64,000 nt of DNA, taken from the NCBI GenBank assembly GCA_016946835.1, contig JACVTC010000124.1, forward strand, positions 1 through 64,000. Reading direction: 5' to 3'. The translations under genes and the position numbers were made by a program. Below the pieces are notes generated by a model that did no database searches, was not told the DNA's origin, and worked only from the letters and a program-made list of their open reading frames with translations. This document shows, piece by piece, positions 32,117-42,300 of the stretch (position 1 is its first letter; each line of letters opens with the position of its first letter). This DNA is from Neocallimastix lanati (nom. inval.). Lineage: Eukaryota; Neocallimastigomycota; Neocallimastigomycetes; Neocallimastigales; Neocallimastigaceae.

Positions 32117-34906
32117 ATGAATAAGAACATTATTTTGTTTTTATGTGCTCTTTTATTAATTACATTCGCTCTTGCTCAACCAATTAGCAAGCGTAATGCT
32201 AATGAAGTTACTTTAAGTGAAGCTGAGGATGATGCCGCTGAAAATGAAGTCGCTGATACTGTTGCTGATAATGCTGAAGCTTCTAATGATGAAGAAGAAG
32301 CTTTAGATGATACTAAGCAACTTGAAGATGTTGAAGACTCAGGCGATGATGAAGAACCAGCTGATGATACTAAGGAAGAAACCTCTGTCGAAGACACTAA
32401 GGAAGAAACTCCAGCTGAAGAAGAAAAAGAAGAAGTTCCAGTTGATGAAGTTAAGGAAGAAACCCCAGTTGAAGAAGAAAAGGATGAAGTTCCAGTTGAT
32501 GAAACTAAGGATGAAGCTTCTGCTGATGAAACTAAGGAAGAAACCCCAGCTGAAGAAGAAAAAGAAGAAGTTCCAGTTGATGAAGTTAAGGAAGAAACCC
32601 CAGTTGAAGAAGAAAAGGATGAAGTTCCAGTTGATGAAACTAAGGATGAAGCTCCAGCTGATGAAGCTTCTGCTGATGAAACTAAGGAAGAAACCCCAGT
32701 TGAAGAAGAAAAGGATGAAGTTCCAGCCGATGAAACTAAGGAAGAAGCACCAGCTGATGAAACCTCTGCTGATGAAACTAAGGAAGAAACACCAGCCGAT
32801 GAAAATGCTGCTGATGAAGCTTCTGCTGATGAAGCTCCAGAAGAAGAAGCTCCAGTTAATGAAGAAGATAAGGCTGAAGAATCAAATATTGATGATGAAG
32901 TTGCTCCAAGTGATGCTGCTGAAGAAGAAGAAAAGGCTGAAGAAACTGTTGATGACATTATCAAGAAGGTTACTGAAATTATTAAGGAAAAGTACGGTGA
33001 TGAAAATTCAAAGGTTAATGTTGAATTAAAGGATTCTGAATGTGGTAAGAGAGTTTCTGTTACTATTGACGTTATTGATGACAAATGTACTGAAGATGAA
33101 TTCAAAGAATTAATGGATGAAAAGTGTACTACCAATGACGAACCATCAGCTGCTGAAGAAGAAGAAGTACCAACTGAAGATATTCCATCTGAAGAAGAAG
33201 AAGCTCCAGAAGGTGAAACTCCAGCTAATGAAACCCCAGCTAATGAAAACCCAGCTAATGAAGGTCCAGAAGGTGAAACCCCAGCTGAACAATCTAATGA
33301 TGAAGTTCCAGAAGACAAGACCCCAGAAGAAGAAGCTCCAGAAGGTGAAACTCCAGCTGATGAAACTCCAGCCAAAGAAGAAGGTCCAGAAGATGAAACC
33401 CCAGCTGAACAATCTAATGATGAAGTTCCAGAAGACAAGACCCCAGAAGAGGAAGCTCCAGAAGGTGAAACTCCAGCTGATGAAACTCCAGCCAAAGAAG
33501 AAGGTCCAGAAGATGAAACCCAAGCTGAACAATCTAATGATGAAGTTCCAGAAGACAAGACCCCAGAAGAAGAAGCTCCAGAAGGTGAAACTCCAGCTGA
33601 TGAAACCCCAGCTAAGGAAGAAGGTCCAGAAGATGAAACCCCAGCTGAACAATCAAATGATGAAACCCCAGCTAAAGAAGAAGCTCCAGAAGAAGAAGCT
33701 CCAGAAGATGAAACTCCAGTTGATGAAACCCCAGCTAAAGAAGAAGGTCCAGAAGATGAAACCCCAGCTGAACAATCAAATGATGAAGTAGCCCCAGAAA
33801 CTGAAAAGGAAAAGACTCCAGAAGCTGAAAAGGAAAAGACTTCAGAAGAAAAGGCCCCAGAAGCTGAAAAGTCTGAAGAAGAAGAAGCCACTGTTGATGA
33901 AAAACCAGTTGGTGACCACAACGAAGAATCTGCTGATGAAACTCCAGCTGAAGAAAACAAACCAGCTAAAGAAGATGAAGATGAAGAATATGTTGTTTCC
34001 AATGTTGAAGATTGTGAATCTGGTGATGAAATCGTAACTGAAGGTGCTGATGAAACTCCAGTTGAAGAAGAAAAGCCAGTTGAAGAAACTCCAGCTAAGG
34101 ATGAAGAAAAACCAGTTGACGAAGAAACTCCAGTCGAAGAAACTCCAGCTAAGGATGAAGCTGAAGCCTCTAATGATGAAACTCCAGTTGAAGAAACCCC
34201 AGCTAAGGATGAAGAAAAACCAGTTGATGAAGAAACTCCAGTCGAAGATACTCCAGCTAAGGATGAAGCTGAAGCCTCTAATGATGAAACTCCAGCTGAA
34301 GAAACCCCAGCTAAGGATGAAGAAAAACCAGCTGATGAAGAAACTCCAGCTAAGGATGAAGAAAAACCAGTAGATGAAGAAGTCTCTGTTGAAGCCTCTG
34401 CTGAAGAAGACAATGAAGATGTTGAAGATGCTCCAGTTAAGGATCATAATGAAGAAACTGCTGAAGAAGAAGAAGTTACTGTTACTTCTACCCTTTACGA
34501 AGAAGTAGTTACTACTATCTACGAAGATTGTGAATCTGAAACTGTAGAAGCTGAAGAAACCCCAGCTGCTGATGAAGAAAAGGTTCCAGCTGAAGAAGAA
34601 GAAGAAATTACCACTACTATCTATGAAGACTGTGAATCTGAATCCGAAGCTGCTGATGAAGAAGAAGATGTCGAAGTTGTTACCAAGACTGTCTATGAAG
34701 ATGATGTTACCACCATTTATGAAGATTGTGAAACTGAAACTGCCGGTGCTGATGCTGAAGAAGTAGTTGACGAAGCTGATGCTGATGATGCTGAAGACTC
34801 TGTTCAAGAAGTAGATGCTGATGCTGATGATGCTGAAGACTCTGTTCAAGAAGTAGATGCTGAAGTTGAAACAGATGCTGAAGATTCTGCTGATGATAAG
34901 GAGTAA
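32117..34906 (+). CDS. Secreted, highly acidic repeat protein
   Basis: This 929-residue intronless gene has no recognised family. Residues 1-20 are a clear signal peptide (IILFLCALLLITFALA, probable cleavage before QPISKR). The KR at 25-26 could be a Kex2-type site. The mature part is dominated by Glu, Asp, Pro, Thr and Ala. A 45-residue repeat lies in the first third, and 40-residue repeats encoded with an exact 120-nt period lie at 33301-33660. One less acidic island at residues 278-340 (VDDIIKKVTEIIKEKYGDEN) has cysteines 309, 324 and 337 and looks foldable. Three YEDCES/T motifs preceded by TTI or VTT lie near the C-terminus, plus VEDCES. Its G+C content is far above the flanks, as expected for real coding DNA here. 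It is probably extracellular or cell-wall associated; the function is unknown. Confidence 0.88.
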   Translation: MNKNIILFLCALLLITFALAQPISKRNANEVTLSEAEDDAAENEVADTVADNAEASNDEEEALDDTKQLEDVEDSGDDEEPADDTKEETSVEDTKEETPAEEEKEEVPVDEVKEETPVEEEKDEVPVDETKDEASADETKEETPAEEEKEEVPVDEVKEETPVEEEKDEVPVDETKDEAPADEASADETKEETPVEEEKDEVPADETKEEAPADETSADETKEETPADENAADEASADEAPEEEAPVNEEDKAEESNIDDEVAPSDAAEEEEKAEETVDDIIKKVTEIIKEKYGDENSKVNVELKDSECGKRVSVTIDVIDDKCTEDEFKELMDEKCTTNDEPSAAEEEEVPTEDIPSEEEEAPEGETPANETPANENPANEGPEGETPAEQSNDEVPEDKTPEEEAPEGETPADETPAKEEGPEDETPAEQSNDEVPEDKTPEEEAPEGETPADETPAKEEGPEDETQAEQSNDEVPEDKTPEEEAPEGETPADETPAKEEGPEDETPAEQSNDETPAKEEAPEEEAPEDETPVDETPAKEEGPEDETPAEQSNDEVAPETEKEKTPEAEKEKTSEEKAPEAEKSEEEEATVDEKPVGDHNEESADETPAEENKPAKEDEDEEYVVSNVEDCESGDEIVTEGADETPVEEEKPVEETPAKDEEKPVDEETPVEETPAKDEAEASNDETPVEETPAKDEEKPVDEETPVEDTPAKDEAEASNDETPAEETPAKDEEKPADEETPAKDEEKPVDEEVSVEASAEEDNEDVEDAPVKDHNEETAEEEEVTVTSTLYEEVVTTIYEDCESETVEAEETPAADEEKVPAEEEEEITTTIYEDCESESEAADEEEDVEVVTKTVYEDDVTTIYEDCETETAGADAEEVVDEADADDAEDSVQEVDADADDAEDSVQEVDAEVETDAEDSADDKE
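33281..33780 (+). repeat. 120-nt coding repeats in the acidic protein gene
   Basis: The block starting GAAGTTCCAGAAGACAAGAC recurs at 33303, 33423 and 33543 with an exact 120-nt step, and degenerate copies continue to about 33780. Copies are almost identical in DNA, including synonymous sites, indicating recent tandem amplification. Confidence 0.9.
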
Positions 34907-36302
34907 ACCGACAGTAAATAATTATAATTAATAAATAAAAAAAAGAAGATATATTCATAACAAAAGACCTAAAAAGTAGAATATATCAATAAATTCTTTA
35001 TAGACTCTTAAAAAACAACATCAATAATAGTAATTAAATTATAAAAGCATAAAATTATGTATGATGTTATTTTAAAAGGAAAAATCATGTAAAAAATATA
35101 TTTATTCTAAAAGATAATAATTTTAATATTAAATAAATATTTTATATTATAAATAAAAGTTATTATTAGTTATTTTTATATTTTAAATTCAAAATTTTAA
35201 ATTATATATTATTATAAATATATTTAAAATATTATTATAAATAAAAAATAAGAAATTAAAAATTTTATTATTTTTTATTAATACATTTAAATATATTATT
35301 AATAAAAAAAAGTTTATTATATATTTTTTAATAGATATAAAAAAAAGAAATAGGATGATTTTCTAATAGTATTGATATATTTAAATATCAAAATAATAGA
35401 AAATATACCAAAAAAAAAAAGATCAATTTAAATAACTCAAAAAGAAAAAATATCATAAAAAGATATGAAAGATCAATTTAAATAACAAATTAATGGTAAA
35501 TATATCCAAAAGATCTAAAAGTAAATAATATAAAATTTTTTTAAAAATATCAATTATATTACAAATTAATTGTTTAAACGTAAAAAATTAAAAAAAAAAA
35601 AAAATTAAATATAGGAAATGATGAAATAATTTAAATATTTAGTACATTGAATTTAAATATCAAATAATAGGAAAAAATTTGAAAGATATCTAAAAATAAA
35701 GAAACAACCGAAAAAAAAAAGTTAAGAATTAAATGAAACAAAAAAAAAATTAGAAAAAAAGACAAATCAATAATTATAAGAAATAATTAAAGTAAAAAAA
35801 AATTAGAAAAAAAGACAAATCAATAATTATAAGAAATAATTAAAGTAAAAAGTCATACAAAGAACCGTTCTGTATTTTAAAAAAAAAAAAAAATTATTGG
35901 AAATAAAAGAAATAATAAATTTATACAAACTGTAAATATTAAATAATATTATTAAATAAAAAATATATATATATTTTAAAATAGTTTCACAAAGTCAATA
36001 AAATTTTAAATTTGTAATTATTTTTTTCATATTTTTTATTTTTTTTTTTTTTTTTTATTCTATGAAATGGTTGTACAAAATCAGAAAAGTTTTTAATTTA
36101 ATTTTTTTTATTTCTTATTTTATTTTTCATTATATAAATATATATTCTTTTTTTATTATTAAAAAATACATATATAAATAAAAAAAAATTAAAAATGAGG
36201 TGTTTTTCGTAATTTCATTTGAAGTGTTAAGACTATAAAATTTATAAATATTGAAATAATTTTTTTAAAAAAAAGAAAACTAATTAAAAAAAAAATTTAA
36301 TC
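34907..36302. other. AT-rich spacer with a tandem duplication
   Basis: No gene. A unit of about 65 bp containing TTAGAAAAAAAGACAAATCA and ATAATTATAAGAAATAATTA is duplicated at about 35745-35850. The gene 3' end downstream of 34906 has no unique terminator signal. Confidence 0.6.
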
Positions 36303-36637
36303 TATTAATTGTTCATATTTCTCTAAATAACATATAATAAGAAAAGAATAAAAAATAAGTAATCTATTAATTGTTCATATTTCTCTAAATAACATATAAT
36401 AAGAAAAGAATAAAAAATAAAACATCTATTTATTAAATTTATAAATATTGAAATAAATATTTTTCAAAAAAAAGAAAATTAATAAAAAAAAAAAAATTGA
36501 TTTACTAATTGTTCATATTTCTTTAAATAGCATATAATAAGAAAAGAATAAAAAATAAAACATCTATTTATTAAATAAAAATATTTTAAGATAACCTTAT
36601 AATAATAATATATAAAAAACTTTTTGTAAGTTTTTTT
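36303..36637. repeat. Dispersed AT-rich repeat, three copies; a fourth lies at 37737-37895
   Basis: The core, with TTGTTCATATTTCTCTAAAT and CATATAATAAGAAAAGAATA, starts near 36308, 36367, 36508 and 37740. The longest copies continue into AACTTTTTGTAAGTTTTTT. The fourth copy is uninterrupted and shows that the third is split by the G+C-rich insert at 36638-37305. Confidence 0.85.
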
Positions 36638-37305
36638 GTAGAACTTACATTATATCTTTATTATTCAATTGAGTGCATATAGCAATAGTAAGTAATCGTA
36701 TCGTATGCGCTTATCCGCTAGCCTACAGCAGCATACTAGATTACAATATAATTTATTCTTATAATAACTATATAGCATATTAAGGAGCCTAATAAAGAGC
36801 GAGACGCAAATACGACAGCGGCTATACATAAGCATCAGTATTGCTGCCATCATCCTATACTGTTACAAACCTTGGTATAGCTTATTATCGCAGCATGAGC
36901 TGGAAAGAGTTCGAAGCCCAAAACAGCAGACTGCTGTCTCATATAATAAGCGAGCTCGATGACGAATGCTATCCTAAAATCATCTTCGAGGAATTTAAAA
37001 CTAAGGATTTCAAAACATCCGATTGATACTAATATTGGACACCCCGTTGAGCAAATCCAAGAAACATAAAGCGACACAAAATATCACAAAGGTCTTTGGA
37101 CATGATATTAGATTAAGAGACGACGTGCTAAACATCAATCTATGCTTGACATGGCCTAAACAAAAATATTATATTATGTGGGAATTCTTCAGCTTTAACT
37201 TGATAGAGTATCTATGCAAGAACATCAAAGCAGTGTATGTATTGTTAGGATACGAGACGTATAGAGCAAATAGCTTTATCGATGAAATAATGAACAGCGT
37301 GATAG
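36638..37305 (+). mobile_element. G+C-rich foreign insert flanked by a 37-bp direct repeat
   Basis: Base composition jumps from about 10% G+C to about 40-45% (27 of 60 bases in 36901-36960). The block lies between two copies of a 37-bp sequence containing AACTTTTTGTAAGTTTTTT (36601-36637 and 37308-37344). The related repeat near 37833-37895 runs uninterrupted through the same point. This is the pattern of an insertion with target duplication. It carries the UDG-like frames described next and a short upstream open stretch (36673-36783) that could be the end of another gene. The mechanism of entry is unknown. Confidence 0.65.
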
Positions 37306-37310
37306 AATAA
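36832..37310 (+). pseudogene. Broken uracil-DNA-glycosylase-like gene, possibly of large-DNA-virus origin
   Basis: Two adjacent plus-strand frames carry it. The first (36832-37026) includes SMSWKEFEAQ and YPKIIFEEF, like the N-terminal helices of family-1 UDG. The second (37023-37310) includes LILILDTP at the place of the usual water-activating GQDPYH loop, RDDVLNINLCLTW at the place of VLLLNxxLTV, then WEFFSFNLIEYL and KAVYVLLGYETY, like the segment ending in VFLLWG. The frames change at about 37022. The first motif is degenerate and the frame ends before the C-terminal HPSP loop, so it is not an active enzyme as it stands. The divergent motifs recall UDGs of large DNA viruses more than cellular ones, but this is by eye and needs a profile search. 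Confidence 0.45.
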
Positions 37311-37358
37311 TAATAATATATAAAAAACTTTTTGTAAGTTTTTTATTAGAAGGTAGTA

Positions 37359-37715
<357 letters not shown>

Positions 37716-37895
37716 AAAAAAAAAAAAAAAAAAATTATTAATTATTCATATTTCTTTAAATAGCATATAATAAGAAAAGAATAAAAAATAAAATATCTAT
37801 TTATTAAATAAAAATATTTTAAAAGATAACCTTATAATATATAAAAAAACTTTTTGTAAGTTTTTTATTAGAAGATAGTATAAAATTAAATTAAA

Positions 37896-37903
37896 TAAAA
37901 TAA

Positions 37904-37945
<42 letters not shown>

Positions 37946-38230
37946 TAATTTAATTTTATTTTAACTTTATGTTTTTTTTTATTTATGAATAATAAATAAT
38001 AAATAATAATTAATAATTAATAATTAATAAATAATAAATAATAAATAATAAATAATAAATAATAAATAATAAATAATAACTGATATGTATATGAGTATGA
38101 TTATAATTATATTACTAGATTTATAATTTTTAAATATGGTAAATAAAAGACAAAAGAAAAAAAATTTTTTTTTTTTAAAGTATTAAAATAACTGTCTAAT
38201 CATACACTAAGGGTTCATATTTACATAGGT
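37896..38230. repeat. AT palindrome and (TAATAAA)n array
   Basis: An AAT run meets an ATT run near 37928, forming a long AT palindrome (about 37908-37945). A TAATAAA array follows at 37985-38078. The sequence after it (GAGTATGATTATAATT...) is a diverged version of the dispersed repeat found at 30840 and 45570. Confidence 0.75.
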
Positions 38231-39245
38231 ATCAAGTTCTTTTAAATGATTTCAATAAGATTTCATTTCTACTTTCATATGTCCAAAATAAATGGTGATT
38301 TTTTCAACTCTATTATTAGTCCTTCAAATACATCTTACACAAATAGTAATAATCGTTCTTCACACAACGAATTTTTGGAAATTGAATCTCCTGATTATAC
38401 TTTTCTTGGTATGAGGGGAAGAAAATAGGCTCATAATATACTGCTAATTTTTCTTAATGATTGAAATAATTTATAATTCGATAATGCTTTTACTCTGTAA
38501 AAATTTAATTTTTTAGTACATTATGGTTGAATATTCATATTATCACATATAACAGAACTAATATAACTCGTATTATTCTGATTATTATAACCCGTAATAT
38601 AGAGGGAGTCCATATATAATTACTTAATATCTTACTACTAATATCTACTGTACCACTTATACAATTAACTACATCATAACTAAGGTGGAATTACATATTG
38701 TAAAAGAACCAGAATTATTTATTACATAATTACTTATTTGACCATTAAGAGGTGATGGCACATTAATAACAAAGGTACCATTATTACTAGATGTGCTTCT
38801 TAATAAAGACAAATTTGGTTTATATATTTCAAAATCATTATCCTGATCATTATTACCCACCAACATATGTTTCCATCATTATTAATACTTAAACCACTTC
38901 GCAAAATTGGATAAACATGATTTATTCTAAATTTTATAACTCCAGTATGGAAAAGTATGATTTACAGCATATATAATTAATAATATCAAAATCAAACCGA
39001 AACATTAAACAAGTGTTACCTCCTAATAATCCAAAGCATCCACAGTAAATTCAATTCTATTACGCATTTCCACCGGATTCTCCGGGATGATCAGAATCCG
39101 GTGGATATACCTGAGTAGTCATTATCTAAAGAGTATTATTAATAATAGTACCAAGAGCAACATCTAAATGATCAGGATCTAAAGCATCGGCAATTATATT
39201 TTCAGCTGTTAAATGCAATTTTTAATTGTTATATTTTGCAATCAT
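38231..39245. pseudogene. Degraded coding-like islands of unknown origin
   Basis: Composition is less AT-rich than the flanks. On the minus strand, 38866-38669 reads as a non-low-complexity peptide (NLSLLRSTSSNNGTFVINVP), with further pieces upstream in the same direction near 39160-39230 (AENIIADALDPDHLDVALGT) and 39060-39120 (QVYPPDSDHPGES), separated by stops and frame changes. On the plus strand, 38246-38428 is a short open frame ending MRGRK. I recognise none of these. They look like relics of one or two genes. Confidence 0.35.
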
Positions 39246-39348
39246 GAAGAACGTATCAGTCTATTAGAGATATTTATCGAAGAAGAAAATTTAAAGGTCA
39301 ATTCACATACGTAGCTTTTCTTTATTTGAAAAAAAAAGCTTACAACTC
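39246..39348 (+). pseudogene. LINE reverse-transcriptase fragment
   Basis: The frame from 39260 reads SIRDIYRRRKFKGQFTYVAF and continues LYLKKKAYNS. It matches the LINE fragment at 59755-59860 (SIREICQRRKIGGNFTYLAF) and the family motif AFLDLKKAYD, with the catalytic aspartate replaced by tyrosine. It stops where the MULE at 39349 begins, so the transposon probably inserted into a LINE relic. Confidence 0.6.
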
Positions 39349-42130
39349 TGGGGCATTTCGCCAAATTGCATTTCGCCGATTTTTTGAAAGCATGTGGCGT
39401 ATTAAAAAAATGTGGCATTTCGCCAAATTGAGAATTATTAAATAAATAAATAAATAAATAAATAAAATTAAATATTTTTAATATTGATGTATTTATATTT
39501 TTGAAGTAAATATTTAAATATTAAAAATTTTTTTTTCATATATAAATAGCTTTACATATATCTGTTTAAATAAATAATAAATTGATAAATAATAAATAAA
39601 AAAAAATAATAATAATAAAATAAACAATATAGTAATATAATTAATAAAAAAAAAATAATAATATAAACAGTATTGCTATAATTATAAAAGGATTGTCATT
39701 AATAATAATAATGACGATTAAATTATAAATAATATTATTATTATTTACAAATATATATATAAATGAATTAATAAAAATAATATTTACCTACTTAAGAAAA
39801 GTGTAAAAAGTTTTTATTATAGTGTTTTACAAATTAATAATAAATAATATATAATAAATAATAAATAAATAATATAAAATGTAGCAATAATTACAGAAAC
39901 ATCAATAATAATATTTTTATAATAACGATGAAAATTATAATAGTTATTAAATATAAAAATAAATATAAAATTATAATATAAAAATTTTTATACTTTATAT
40001 AATAAAAAATATAATAAACTTATAAATACTTTATATTTATCCAGTTACACTAAAAAAAGGAATTATTTAAAATATAGAAGAATTAAAAAATAAGATTTGG
40101 ATAATTAATCTTCATTTAAAGTATATATAATTAAAAATATATATTATTAAAATTAATCATTAGAATATTTAATTAGAAACTTTTATTAAAAAAAAAAAAA
40201 AAAATGGAGAAAAATCTAGAAATTGAAATAAGTAAAACTAATAGAGGAAAAGAACAAATTATTTTAAACAGAAAATATAAGTTTAATCTTTCATCCAAAA
40301 AGGAAAGACAATTCAAAAAAATATAAATGTACAGAATATAAAACATTAAATCAAAGTCCATCTTTCATTATTTTAAATAATGAGAATCAAATCTTAGAAT
40401 ATGATGACTCACATAATCATCTTGAAAATAAATTTGGAGCAGCTAAATCAATTGTAAAAAATAAAATTAAAGATGAAATTTCAAAAAGTTCAATTTCTTT
40501 TAATGTAAATATAAAACGTACATATGATGAAATTTCTCAAGGTATGGGTCTTATATGTCCAGGATATAATCCAATTAAATCCCAAGTAACAAGAAGTAGA
40601 AGAAAACAACTACCTCCTGATATAACAACATTTGATGAAATTCCCAATGAATCAAAATATTATAAAACAAAAAGGGATGAAAATTTTATGATATTCAAAA
40701 ATAATGATTTAATTGTTTTTCAATCTCCATTCCAAGCAGAATTATTTTCTAAAAATAAACATATTTTTGCGGATGGCACATTTTATATTGCACCTATATT
40801 TAGTTATCAAGTATTCATAACTAGAACCTATGCTACAGAATTAAATTGTTTTTATACTACTTCCTTTTCTATATTAAAAATTAAAAAGCAAACAACTTAT
40901 GAAATATTATTTGAAGAAATAAAAAAAAATTCTAGTAAATATAATAGTATTGAAATTACACCAAAAATATTTTTATTGCGATTTTGAAAAAACTGTATCT
41001 AATGCTGCACAAAAAGTTTTTATTAATGCAAATATTAAATACTGTATATGGCATTTTAAAAGAGCATTAGAAGTTAAAAAAAAAAAAAGAATTATGTGGT
41101 AATAAAGTAGAAAAAATATAAAAGATTTATATATTTATTATAATAATATTTCGAACTTTCCTTTCATTAATCCTGAATATATATATGATATATATAGTAA
41201 AATAAAAAGTGAGTGCCAAGAACATAATTATGTTCAATTTTTAGAATTTTTAGAATATTTTAAAAAAAACTTATTTAATTAACTTTGAAACTGAAAATTG
41301 GAACTATTATGATAATATTGAGCATATTACCAATAATGTTTCAGAAACTTTTAATAAATACTTAAAAAAATTATTTGCAAAAAAACCAACTTTTTTTCAA
41401 TTACTATCAGAATTACAAAAAGAAGAATCAAAATATTACATTGATTACGAAAGGAGAACTGCTGGAATTTTAAGAAATAAAAAACAAAAAAAAATTAATA
41501 AGAACTGAGGAAATTAAAGCTTTGGTTAAATATTACAGAAATATGGAAATTCTATTAAAAAAAAAAAAAAGGAAAGTGCTAGAAATGATTTCATTGAATT
41601 ATGGTTGAAATGCTTAAATGATTTAAATATAAAAATTATTGATTAAATAATAAATTATTAAGAAATGACAGAAAATTGACCAAATGAATTCTGTCATATA
41701 TAATAATAATTTTTTTAATAGTAAAAATTATTTTAAAAAGAGAATAAATGAATAAATACAATAATTATTAAAGTATTTTTAATCTTTATTAGATTAGGTT
41801 AGCTTAAAATATATTTTATGATAAAATATTATTATTTTAAAAATATATTTTTATAATTAAAATATTGTTATAATATTATTTTCAAAATATTAAAATATAT
41901 CTTTATAATTAAATATATTTTTATAATTAAATATTATTAATAATTATTTTATTTTAAAAAATATCTATAATTAATTATAAAATATAATAAAAACAAGTTT
42001 AAAAAAATTATTTTGAATTTTTATTTATTTATTCATTCATTTACTTATATCAATAAGCCATTTGTCGAAATGCAACTTGGGGAAATGCAACATTTTAATA
42101 ATACGCCACTTGGCGAAATGCAACTCTCCC
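39349..42130 (+). mobile_element. Second MULE-type transposon with inverted ends
   Basis: The left end has repeated GCATTTCGCCAAATTG motifs and GTGGCGTATTA. The right end is the inverted counterpart: AATACGCCACTTGGCGAAAT at 42099-42118, plus further GAAATGCAAC repeats. The extreme right end reads as GGGAGAGTTGC on the minus strand, close to AGGGAGTATTGC at the start of the MULE at 18151. I could not find a convincing target duplication, so the outer limits are approximate. The interior carries a broken transposase. Confidence 0.75.
40204..41646 (+). pseudogene. Broken FLYWCH-MULE transposase (longest copy)
   Basis: ATG 40204 (MEKNLEIEISK) starts the protein. A frameshift near 40300 separates KYKFNL from the finger cysteine (KCTEYK) and the HNHLEN part. 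A 147-residue frame at 40544-40987 includes MGLICPGYNPIKSQVTRS and the first catalytic aspartate in FADGTFYIAP. After another frameshift near 40977 comes CDFEKTVSNAAQ with the second aspartate, then CIWHFKRALEV. Further breaks precede HITNNVSETFNKYLKKL, the glutamate region, at 41321-41372. It is the best-preserved of the three copies but cannot encode a full transposase. Confidence 0.85.
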
Positions 42131-42132
42131 TA

Positions 42133-42300
42133 ACCATATACTCTAATTAGTACAAAATACTATATATCTAGGACCATATATTCTAATTAGTACAAAATAC
42201 TATATATCTAGGACCATATATTCTAATTAGTACAAAAATACTATATATCTAGGACCATATATTCTAATTAATATAAAATACTATATATCTAAGATCTCTA
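42133..42300. repeat. Tandem repeat of about 41 bp, four copies
   Basis: The unit contains ACCATATATTCTAATTAGTA and ACTATATATCTAGG. The last copy is more diverged. It lies directly next to the right end of the second MULE. Confidence 0.9.

Noticed and set aside
32176-34413. A 745-codon open frame on the minus strand with Ser, Gly, Ala and Val repeats.
   Set aside because: It is the antisense of the GAA/GCT/CCA-rich acidic protein gene. Purine-rich codon repeats keep the opposite strand open. The sense gene has a signal peptide and a proper ATG.
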